Shown here piece by piece: positions 46,141-58,200 of a DNA stretch of 64,000 nt (the first letter of the stretch is position 1; each line of letters begins with the position of its first letter). A program made the translations under genes and the position numbers. The DNA is from Dryocosmus kuriphilus (lineage: Eukaryota > Arthropoda > Insecta > Hymenoptera > Cynipidae): assembly GCA_038277395.1 (NCBI GenBank), contig CM076190.1, positions 126,324,197-126,388,196 on the forward strand, read 5' to 3'. The notes beneath the pieces were generated by a model. It searched no databases and was not told the origin of the DNA. It worked only from the letters and a program-made list of their open reading frames with translations.

Positions 46141-47260
46141 GCAGCCGTTTTCACCATCGTTTTCACAATAAACCTACTTTTCTAAGGGCCACGCGTGATA
46201 CTACCCGACATTTTGAAAATTGAAAATGTTGAAATTTTCGCGCATTTAAATTTTGAACAAAGATATATGTTTAAAAAAATAAAATTCGGAAATGTTTTCA
46301 AAACTGTCGAGAGGCCTTCCCACCACCAGCGATAGGACTTTATATGCCCTTCTACGATCCAGCGGCTCAATTCTTCCTTACTTTTCCTCACATTTTTCAA
46401 TCTGCATCATACAAAACAGTTTTTATGTCCTCGTTTTTGGCTTATTTACCTTGAACACTTGAGCCTTTCAAATGTCTGTTTGCTTCTTACGCTAGCATTT
46501 CTTGGTGCTTAGTTAATTAGCCTGAAAACCACCTGACTTGAATTTTCTCGCCGACATTAAATACTCAATACAAATTTTTTAAATTGATTTCAAACTATTA
46601 CTCGCACCTTCAATTCTACGCCATAGTGGAAATATGCATCGTTTACGTGAATATTTTCACTAATGCGTACAATTACGATACGTTGATTAATTACACTCAA
46701 TGGCTGACATTAGTTAACTGTTCAAAAAAACTCCAAATTTTTATCTTTTAACAATAGTTTATAACAGTTAGTAACATATAAGAAATTGGCAGCTAATTTT
46801 GCAATTAGCATTAAAATATAAATGTTTCATTGTACAAAAAGTTTCAAGCATTATGTAATTGTTCTACATTATGACTTATCGATCATATTTGAAAAATAAT
46901 TAACAAATAGTAATATCACCACAAAATGTACGTCACTAAGTTTTCTGACATCTACTATGGCTACAAAAATTCCCTTCATCTGACATTAGTTAATTGTTTT
47001 TTACCATTTTTCATTAACTTTTAACCCTTGCATATTACCTTCTCTATCACCTATACTTGCAAGTCCTTTTTTTATATATATACAAGTAGTATATAAAAAA
47101 TGCATTAAAGTACACGGCGCACATTAGTTCATTGTTATAATTTCGCGAAAATTTTAACATTTTCAATTTTCAAAATGTCCGGTAGTATCACGCGTGGCCC
47201 TTGCAAAATAGGCTTATTGTACTTGTTTTGCACATAGAACACGATGGTGAAAACGGCTGC
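46141..47260. mobile_element. Element with about 110-bp terminal inverted repeats
   Basis: gcagccgttttcaccatcgt (46141) pairs with cgatggtgaaaacggctgc (ending 47260). Inside, aagggccacgcgtgatacta and ttttgaaaattgaaaatgtt are mirrored at 47147-47205. The 900-bp interior is AT-rich and shows no transposase, so this would be a non-autonomous element. It starts within 3 bp of the end of the preceding foldback. Confidence 0.75.
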
Positions 47261-49480
47261 TCGAAGCACAACTGGTAGCACGGTGTGCCCTAATTCCGCT
47301 CAAAAACTTTGTCAATCAGGGTTCCCTCCCACTAACATTTAAACACAATATTGTGCAGAATGTAAATAAAGCCGAAAAAAATAAAATCGTTTCAAATCAT
47401 GTTCGAAACACTTGTTTTCAGATTGTTTTCCGGTTTCACTATTGGAATTAGTGAAAGTTCTTTTACTATTTACATAGTAAAATCAGTTTCTTCCATTACT
47501 TGAATTAGTAAAAAGTAACGAATTCAAATATTAAAAAAAACGAAGGAAAAATCTTATTTTTAATGGAACATCTTCGACAGTTGATTTTGAAATCTTATTA
47601 CACAGTTAATAATATAAATGTAGTATTAAATAATAGCTCGCGTTATCAACTAATTTCGAAAAAAAAAAATTTTTTTTTCTTAACTTCTCCAAGCATAGAA
47701 ATAAGGAAGTGGAAAAATTGCAGGTTACGTGAAGGTGTAAATTTGATAATTTAACTTGTTTTGCGGGTATGGTGGTGCCCAGCTTAACGTTAAGCTAGCG
47801 CAATTAGCTTTTCTTTATAAAAAACGTGGAGCATTAAATTTCGCAATAGGGCATTAAATTAGCCTTAAATGAGCCCTAAATTGTGATATAGGTCATATCT
47901 CAATATGACAATAGTGTTGTGCCAGCTTAACACATCTAAAAAAAATAGGATTTTTCGTTCTCGAAAAATACAATTTTTACCAGTTATTTCAAGAACTACA
48001 AAACCTACAAATTTTCGCAAAAGGAAAAAAAGATGCGCCTTGAAATTCTCTACAAGAATCAATCTTTGAAATTCAAATTCGAAAGATTTTTTAAATTAAC
48101 TCTTAGGACAATTCTTCTTAGGCTAAATCTACGCGTATCCGCTTTTGGTATTTTAAGCTATTTTAAAAAAATTTCAAAATATTGTAGAATTCCCAATGAT
48201 TTTTGGGAGTTTTAAGGGTTTTAAATCAATTTTGCAATATTTAAAGGATTTTATAAAATTTCCTTGAAGTTCCTTCTAAAAATCCGTTGAAATCCTCACA
48301 AATATATTTAAATTCCATTACATTTTTAAATACTCTAAATTCTTTCAAATCCTTTGAGGAGCTAGAAAATCCTTCAATCTTATGGAATCCTTTAAAATTC
48401 CTTGAAATCATCATTATCTATATCTCTTGAGATTGTTGATATCCATATAAATAATCCCAGAATTTGAAGAAGCTACAAAAATTTATAAGGATTTCAATTA
48501 GTTTTGGAATATTTCCTGAGATTTGAAGGGATCTTTAAAGAAGTTTAGCGGAGCTCTAGAGAACATTGGAATGGAACAACTTTGAGTTCGTGAGAAATTA
48601 TTCAAGTCTTGTTAAATACTTTGGAATTCCTTCATATGTTTTAAATCTCTTGATATTAAAAAGAATAAAATATGAACAAATTTATTATTTGAAATAAATA
48701 TATAAAAAATTATGCTAAAATTATTTTTGTAAATTATTATAAATTAAATAAAAATTAATCAATTATTTTATCGACAGTAACGGAGTCTGATAGTTTTGCA
48801 GCTTTCATGTTGAAACTTTTAAGAAAAAATAATCATCATTTGTTAGCCTAGCCCTAGGGTCTCCGAAAATAAAAGGACAAATGTTTTTGAACAATGCTAA
48901 GTATGAAGATTGAAGAAAGATCTGCTTTCAGGTAAATGATGTCATAAATTCGTAACTATATGTATAGTAGTCGGGCGGCGCGCCAGTCAACCTAGAATCT
49001 AAACTCAAAGAGTCTATACTCTATACTCTATAGCCCCGAATTGTAGACAGAGCTGAGGCGAGAGCTGAGGCAGGTAGTTTTTGACTACCACGAATTGGGC
49101 TGAAGGGGTCCTAAGGTAGGGAAGAAATTGTCTTAACAAGGAAATAAGAAGATTTGCGGCGATGCAAATGTAGGATGAAAAGTGAAAACCTTTTTGAGAT
49201 GGATCATTTTTTTTCTGAACAGATTTTTCGCATTTCGCATAGTTTCACTATGATATTGAGTTCCTAATTTTTAATAAGATTTTTCATGATTAAAATAAAA
49301 ACTATATGCATTATATAAAAATCATAAAGAAGATTTTTATATCTTCTTGAAATAAAAAACTCCGCTTCTTAACATTTATTTTGTGTCTTGCATAGTTTGG
49401 TGGTAAAATTGAATTGTTGAATTTTATTAATATCAATATTGTTGACCATTAAAACGAAAATATGCGCCTTACCAACATTT
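47261..49480. repeat. AT-rich spacer with degenerate oligonucleotide repeat
   Basis: No gene recognised. 48190-48670 is made of words such as cctttaaaattccttgaaat, the reverse-sense relative of 16690-17290. A short tatactctatactc microrepeat lies near 49012-49032. Confidence 0.5.
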
Positions 49481-51180
49481 TTTTTAAGTTTCGTAGACTT
49501 TTTTGAGTTTAACAAGTTTCCTTTTAATATTTTTTTTTGTATCTCGCATAGTTTGGTTGGAAAATTGTTTATTTAATATATTTTGAAAAGCATTTTCGGT
49601 GGATACAACCAGAATCGTTGGTCAAAAGAGGCTAGTTGAAGAAGTGTGGATCTTTATTTTTTGGCTCTTAAAAATCCTGCTAAAGTGCAATTCAAGCCAA
49701 TTTTTTTTTAAATAAATAGGAATATTGATTGAAAATATTGATAAACATCATTCATCGCATAGAAAAATACGCAATACAAGAAGTCATGCATGACTTCGTT
49801 CTCAGACACGTGTATTAATACAATTATTTTATCTTGAGACACTCAGATTATTTTATGGACAAATAGTTAATATTTTGACTACATATTTTTATATTAAAAT
49901 AAATTGTTGATTTTATTGCTATTCTATTATTGAATTCCTGAAATGTTACTACTTTATTAGTCGCCAACTCACTTGCTGATTCATTTAATAAAATTTGCAT
50001 TAATTTAGATCTAGAGTGTTTGTCTTTCGTGGCCTCAATGTTTGACAATTTTTCCCTCTTACATAACGCAACGAAAAACCAATTTACAGCATTCTGAGTT
50101 TAGCTTAACATTAGGTATTTAATAAGTATTTTATCTAAAATTGCGAAACAATCCTATTGCACCATGTTGAAAACATAAAATAGAAGTTTTTAATATAACA
50201 ATCTTGTGAGCACTGGATTTTAGATTAAACAATATTCGAGGTATAAAATTATTTACAGTGTGCACCTTTCGAAAGTTATCCGGCATAAACACGACAACGA
50301 CAGACAGACAGATACAATCTGGAAACAAAAAAATAGATTTTTTTTAAGTTTTAAAAATAAAGGTTATCAAGTGGCCTCAACCTCGACAAAGTTAAAAAAT
50401 TATTTTAAATAACTTCAAAGCAATATTACATTCTCATCAGAGAAGGTATTAGATTTATGTAAAATTTGACATTCCCAGTTTTTATCAAATGTCCACGTTT
50501 TGAGACCCCCTTAGTGAAAAAAAAACGGGTTTTACGTCGGTGTCTGTCTGTCTGTGTCGTTGTTGTCGTTGTCGTTGTCGTCTGTACCCACGATAACTTT
50601 CGAAGGACTAGTCGGATTGGATTGCGCTTTGGCACAATTCTTCAGGGTCCAAAAAGAAAGGACGAATTCGTTAGCCAGCTACTTTTGACCAACGGTTCTG
50701 GTTTTATCCATCAAAAACGGTTTTTGCAAAATCAAAAAATCCATTTTCCGGCTATACTATGCGAGATACAGAAAATATGTACATAACTGAAATTGTGTAT
50801 TATAAAAGAATCGACAAATTTTTGTTAACCGTTTTTTCATAAAATGCACGGTTTTTGTTTTAATCAAGAAAACGTTATTAAAAATGAAAAACTGTGGTTT
50901 CCCGCCATAATATTCAAGATATGGAAAAAATGGTAATGACCAAGGTTGTTCACCTCAGAAAGAGCTGCAAATTTTGTGTTAACCATTCTTTGATTCAGCG
51001 TACGGTTATGGTTTTAATCCATCAAAATGGTTTTATCCATCAAAAACAGTTTTTACAAAATCAATAAATCCATTTTCGGGCGAAGCTATGCGTGATACAC
51101 AAAATATGTATATAACTAAAAATGTGCATCTTAAAAAAATCTAGAAATTTTGTTTTAACCGTTTTAAAAATTGAAATCCT
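49480..51180. repeat. Interrupted foldback / dispersed repeat
   Basis: Left pieces 49545-49705 (atctcgcatagtt, accagaatcgttggtcaaaa) and 50260-50340 (ctttcgaaagttatc, acgacaacgacagacagacag) are mirrored at 50515-50770 (tgtctgtctgtctg, ataactttcgaa, ttgaccaacggttctggt, actatgcgagatac). About 550 bp of unrelated AT-rich DNA (49710-50260) interrupts the left arm. Related sequence is at 17.3-17.6 kb. Confidence 0.65.
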
Positions 51181-52290
51181 GCATTGTGAAAATTTGGAAA
51201 ATCATAAAAAAAAAACTTTACCAACATATAATGGAAAAAAATTAGATGTCGAGCGCGAAGCGCGAGTGTCTTGATGAGAATGGATTCCTTAAGGTCGATA
51301 GAGCCTCAATTAATTCGAAAGTGTCGTTAATTGTTGTGTATAAATGTATAATGTATATCTAAATTTTTGTAATTTCTTGTACTGCGAATCGTAATTTTAT
51401 TGTTTATTTAATACAATTTATCTTCATTTTCGTTTTTTTGAGATATTCGTAATTTTTGATATTTTCTGTAGAGAATCGTTATTGAAAGAAAATGTAAAAT
51501 CGTAACTTGTGTTATTTGTAGATAGTAGAAATTCAGAATGTGCGTTGCTGGTTTTGCAAAAAGTTGCAATTCATTTGTTTCCTTTATTAGTTTCTTTGCA
51601 ATAGAAATTATTGAAAGAAAACCCCAAAGGATCACTCTTTAAAATTCATCGCAAGCTTCACAAGTGATCCATCGTTGGAAAGCTTCTTTCCTATGCCGCT
51701 GCTGTAATAATCTGTGCATAGATTATTCTGTTATATATTGTTACATGTTGTTATAATAAATATGAATTTTATTCTCGCTTACCTTTTTCCCACAATCTAT
51801 CCTAATCCTCTCACTGATTACCTACACCTAAGGCACCTATGAAAGAAAAATTCTGCCTACGCTGTCCAAATAAGCCCACAAACTAGAATTATTGTTCTTC
51901 CGGCCTAATAAGGCATATTCCTTGATTTTCCCGAAGATAATATTAAAAACTCTTTCCTATATAATGAATGCAAGTGCGAGTCTGATTTTTGAAATTTGAG
52001 AAGTTGTTAGTTTCATTGAAGGTACACAAATATTTTCCAGAAAATCTAAGGAAGCAGTCAAGGACTGTTATACCGTTATATTAGGAAATGTATTTCCTTT
52101 CCCTCTCGGTCTTAAGAGTATCTTCGTTGTACCCGAAAACGAACAGATGATCGTACCCAACCACCCTCTTTCTTAGAAAGCCGCAAGCCCAAGCCTGTAA
52201 GGAAAATTGTAAGCCTTTCGCGCAGAAATAGTTTAAAAAATTGAATGTCATAACATGGTGACCAGGGACACTTGCAGGTATTATTTTTTC
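51180..52290. other. Spacer before array B; possible LTR edge
   Basis: No gene recognised. A palindromic word gcgcgaagcgcgag is at about 51252. The boundary ataaca/tggtgacc at about 52251-52262 has the form of an LTR end followed by a primer-binding site, but no partner LTR is visible. Confidence 0.3.
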
Positions 52291-55200
52291 GAGAAGATAG
52301 GGTAATTAAAAAAAGTGGTACATCTATCTTTTTTCATATAGCAATAGACCCATTTTTGACATAAGACGGCCGATGCCCAGCAGTTTTGGCGAATTTTGAC
52401 CCTCACGCGGGCACATTTTTTTAGTTTTTAAATTTGAATGTACTGCCCCTGGATTGCCTTTTGAGAAATAGGGTAATTAAAAGTGGTACATCTATCTTTT
52501 TTTTTCATATAGAAATAGACCCATTTTTGACATAAGACGGCCGATGCCCAGCAGTTTTGGCGAATTTTGACCCTCACGCGGGCACATTTTTTTAAGTTTT
52601 TAAATTTGAATGTACTGCCCCTGGATTGCCTTTTGAGAAATAGGGTAATTAAAAGTGGTACATCTATCTTTTTTCATATAGAAATAGACCCATTTTTGAC
52701 ATAAGACGGCCGATGCCCAGCAGTTTTGGCGAATTTTGACCCTCACGCGGGCACATTTTTTTTTTAGTTTTTAAATTTGAATGTACTGCCCCTGGATTGC
52801 CTTTTGAGAAATAGGGTAATTAAAAGTGGTACATCTATCTTTTTTCATATAGCAATAGACCCATTTTTGACATAAGACGGCCGATGCCCAGCAGTTTGGC
52901 GAATTTTGACCCTCACGCGGGCACATTTTTTTAGTTTTTAAATTTGAATGTACTGCCCCTGGATTGCCTTTTGAGAAATAGGGTAATTAAAAGTGGTACA
53001 TCTATCTTTTTTCATATAGAAATAGACCCATTTTTGACATAAGACGGCCGATGCCCAGCAGTTTTGGCGAATTTTGACCCTCACGCGGGCACATTTTTTT
53101 TAGTTTTTAAATTTGAATGTACTGCCCCTGGACTGCCTTTTGAGAAATAGGGTAATTAAAAGTGGTACATCTATCTTTTTTCATATAGAAATAGACCCAT
53201 TTTTGACATAAGACGGCCGATGCCCAGCAGTTTTGGCGAATTTTGACCCTCACGCGGGCACATTTTTTTAGTTTTTAAATTTGAATGTACTGCCCCTGGA
53301 TTGCCTTTTGAGAAATAGGGTAATTAAAAGTGGTACATCTATCTTTTTTCATATAGAAATAGACCCATTTTTGACATAAGACGGTCGATGCCCAGCAGTT
53401 TTGGCGAATTTTGACCCTCACGCGGGCACATTTTTTTAGTTTTTAAATTTGAATGTACTGCCCCTGGATTGCCTTTTGAGAAATAGGGTAATTAAAAGTG
53501 GTACATCTATCTTTTTTCATATAGAAATAGACCCATTTTTGACATAAGACGGCCGATGCCCAGCAGTTTTGGCGAATTTTGACCCTCACGCGGGCACATT
53601 TTTTTTAGTTTTTAAATTTGAATGTACTGCCCCTGGATTGCCTTTTGAGAAATAGGGTAATTAAAAGTGGTACATCTATCTTTTTTCATATAGAAATAGA
53701 CCCATTTTTGACATAAGACGGCCGATGCCCAGCAGTTTTGGCGAATTTTGACCCTCACGCGGGCACATTTTTTTAGTTTTTAAATTTGAATGTACTGCCC
53801 CTGGATTGCCTTTTGAGAAATTAATTAAAAGGGAATTTTTTTTTCATATAGAAATAGACCCTCACATAAGCGGGATGCACATTTTTTTTTGAGTTTTTAA
53901 ATTTGAATGTACTGCCCCTGGATTGCCTTTTGAGAAATAGGGTAATTAAAAGTGGTACATCTATCTTTTTTCATATAGAAATAGACCCATTTTTGACATA
54001 AGACGGCCGATGCCCAGCAGTTTTGGCGAATTTTGACCCTCACGCGGGCACATTTTTTTTAGTTTTTAAATTTGAATGTACTGCCCCTGGATTGCCTTTT
54101 GAGAAATAGGGTAATTAAAAGTGGTACATCTATCTTTTTTCATATAGAAATAGACCCATTTTTGACATAAGACGGCCGATGCCCAGCAGTTTTGGCGAAT
54201 TTTGACCCTCACGCGGGCACATTTTTTTAGTTTTTAAATTTGAATGTACTGCCCCTGGATTGCCTTTTGAGAAATAGGGTAATTAAAAGTGGTACATCTA
54301 TCTTTTTTCATATAGAAATAGACCCATTTTTGACATAAGACGGTCGATGCCCAGCAGTTTTGGCGAATTTTGACCCTCACGCGGGCACATTTTTTTTAGT
54401 TTTTAAATTTGAATGTACTGCCCCTGGATTGCCTTTTGAGAAATAGGGTAATTAAAAGTGGTACATCTCTATCTTTTTTCATATAGCAATAGACCCATTT
54501 TTGACATAAGACGGTCGATGCCCAGCAGTTTTGGCGATGCCCAGCAGTTTTGGTACGAATTTTGACCCTCACGCGGGCACATTTTTTTTTTTGAGTTTTT
54601 TTAAATTTGAATGTACTGCCCCTGGATTGCCTTTTGAGAAATAGGGTAATTAAAAGTGGTACATCTATCTTTTTTCATATAGAAATAGACCCATTTTTGA
54701 CATAAGACGGCCGATGCCCAGCAGTTTTGGCGAATTTTGACCCTCACGCGGGCACATTTTTTTTAGTTTTTAAATTTGAATGTACTGCCCCTGGATTGCC
54801 TTTTGAGAAATAGGGTAATTAAAAGTGGTACATCTATCTTTTTTCATATAGAAATAGACCCATTTTTGACATAAGACGGCGATGCCCAGCAGTTTTGGCG
54901 AATTTTGACCCTCACGCGGGCACATTTTTTTAGTTTTTAAATTTGAATGTACTGCCCCTGGACTGCCTTTTGAGAAATAGGGTAATTAAAAGTGGTACAT
55001 CTATCTTTTTTCATATAGCAATAGACCCATTTTTGACATAAGACGGCCGATGCCCAGCAGTTTTGGCGAATTTTGACCCTCACGCGGGCACATTTTTTTT
55101 AGTTTTTAAATTTGAATGTACTTGGACTGCCTTTTGAAAATAGGGTAATTAAAAGTGAACATGTATAGCAATAGACCCATTTTTGACCGGCCTGGACCCT

Positions 55201-58200
55201 CACGCGGGCACATTTTTTTTAGTTTTTAAATTTGAATGTACTGCCCCTGGACTGCCTTTTGAGAAATAGGGTAATTAAAAGTGGTACATCTATCTTTTTT
55301 CATATAGAAATAGACCCATTTTTGACATAAGACGGCCGATGCCCAGCAGTTTTGGCGAATTTTGACCCTCACGCGGGCACATTTTTTTAGTTTTTTTAAA
55401 TTTGAATGTACTGCCCCTGGATTGCCTTTTGAGAAATAGGGTAATTAAAAGTGGTACATCTATCTTTTTTCATATAGCAATAGACCCATTTTTGACATAA
55501 GACGGCCGATGCCCAGCAGTTTTGGCGAATTTTGACCCTCACGCGGGCACATTTTTTTTTTTAGTTTTTAAATTTGAATGTACTGCCCCTGGATTGCCTT
55601 TTGAGAAATAGGGTAATTAAAAGTGGTACATCTATCTTTTTTCATATAGCAATAGACCCATTTTTGACATAAGACGGTCGATGCCCAGCAGTTTTGGCGA
55701 ATTTTGACCCTCACGCGGGCACATTTTTTTAGTTTTTAAATTTGAATGTACTGCCCCTGGATTGCCTTTTGAGAAATAGGGTAATTAAAAGTGGTACATC
55801 TATCTTTTTTCATATAGAAATAGACCCATTTTTGACATAAGACGGCCGATGCCCAGCAGTTTTGGCGAATTTTGACCCTCACGCGGGCACATTTTTTTAG
55901 TTTTTAAATTTGAATGTACTGCCCCTGGATTGCCTTTTGAGAAATAGGGTAATTAAAAGTGGTACATCTATCTTTTTTCATATAGAAATAGACCCATTTT
56001 TGACATAAGACGGCCGATGCCCAGCAGTTTTGGCGAATTTTGACCCTCACGCGGGCACATTTTTTTAGTTTTTAAATTTGAATGTACTGCCCCTGGATTG
56101 CCTTTTGAGAAATAGGGTAATTAAAAGTGGTACATCTATCTTTTTTCATATAGAAATAGACCCATTTTTGACATAAGACGGTCGATGCCCAGCAGTTTTG
56201 GCGAATTTTGACCCTCACGACATTTTTTTTCAGTTTTTAAATTTGAATGTACTGCCCCTGGATTGCCTTTTGAGAAATAGGGTAATTAAAAGTGGGCACA
56301 TTTTTTTCATATAGAAATAGACCCATTTTTGACATAAGACGGTCGATTTTTGGCGAATTTTGACCCTCACGCGGGCACATTTTTTTTAGTTTTTAAATTT
56401 GAATGTACTGCCCCTGGATTGCCTTTTGAGAAATAGGGTAATTAAAAGTGGTACATCTATCTTTTTTTTTTCATATAGAAATAGACCCATTTTTGACATA
56501 AGACGGCCGATGCCCAGCAGTTTTGGCGAATTTTGACCCTCACGCGGGCACATTTTTTTTTGAGTTTTTAAATTTGAATGTACTGTACTGCCCCTGGATT
56601 GCCTTTTGAGAAATAGGGTAATTAAAAGTGGTACATCTATCTTTTTTCATATAGAAATAGACCCATTTTTGACATAAGACGGCCGATGCCCAGCAGTTTT
56701 GGCGAATTTTGACCCTCACGCGGGCACATTTTTTTAGTTTTTAAAATTTGAATGTACTGCCCCTGGATTGCCTTTTGAGAAATAGGGTAATTAAAAGTGG
56801 TACATCTATCTTTTTTCATATAGAAATAGACCCATTTTTGACATAAGACGGCCGATGCCCAGCAGTTTTGGCGAATTTTGACCCTCACGCGGGCACATTT
56901 TTTTTTTTTTTAAATTTGAATTTACTGCCCCTGGATTGCCTTTTGAGAATTACATCTATCTTTTTTCATATAGAAATAGACCCATTTTTGACATACTGCC
57001 CCAGTTTTGGAATTTTGCCTTTTTTTTTAGAGAAACTAGGACTTGCCTAATTAAAAAAGTGGTACATCTATCTTTTTTCATATAGAAATAGACCCATTTT
57101 TGACATAAGACGGCGATGCCCAGCAGTTTTGGCGAATTTTGACCCTCACGCGGGCACATTTTTTTTAGTTTTTAAATTTGAATGTACTGCCCCTGGATTG
57201 CCTTTTGAGAAATAGGGTAATTAAAAGTGGTACATCTATCTTTTTTCATATAGAAATAGACCCATTTTTGACATAAGACGGTCGATGCCCAGCAGTTTTG
57301 GCGAATTTTGACCCTCACGCGGGCACATTTTTTTTAGTTTTTAAATTTGAATGTACTGCCCCTGGATTGCCTTTTGAGAAATAGGGTAATTAAAAGTGGT
57401 ACATCTATCTTTTTTCATATAGAAATAGACCCATTTTTGACATAAGACGGTCGATGCCCAGCAGTTTTGGCGAATTTTGACCCTCACGCGGGCACATTTT
57501 TTTAAGTTTTTAAATTTGAATGTACTGCCCCTGGATTGCCTTTTGAGAAATAGGGTAATTAAAAGTGGTACATCTATCTTTTTTCATATAGAAATAGACC
57601 CATTTTTGACATATAAGACGGTCGATGCCCAGCAGTTTTGGCGAATTTTGACCCTCACGCGGGCACATTTTTTTAGTTTTTAAATTTGAATGTACTGCCC
57701 CTGGATTGCCTTTTGAGAAATAGGGTAATTAAAAGTGGTACATCTATCTTTTTTCATATAGAAATAGACCCATTTTTGACATAAGACGGCCGATGCCCAG
57801 CAGTTTTGGCGAAATTTTTTGACCCTCACGCGGGCACATTTTTTTAGTTTTTTTTAAATTTGAATGTACTGCCCCTGGATTGCCTTTTGAGAAATAGGGT
57901 AATTAAAAGTGGTACATCTATCTTTTTTCATATAGAAATAGACCCATTTTTGACATAAGACGGTCGATGCCCAGCAGTTTTGGCGAATTTTGACCCTCAC
58001 GCGGGCACATTTTTTTAGTTTTTAAATTTGAATGTACTGCCCCTGGATTGCCTTTTGAGAAATAGGGTAATTAAAAGTGGTACATCTAATCTTTTTTCAT
58101 ATAGAAATAGACCCATTTTTGACATAAGACGGCCGATGCCCAGCAGTTTTGGCGAATTTTGACCCTCACGCGGGCACATTTTTTTAGTTTTTAAATTTGA

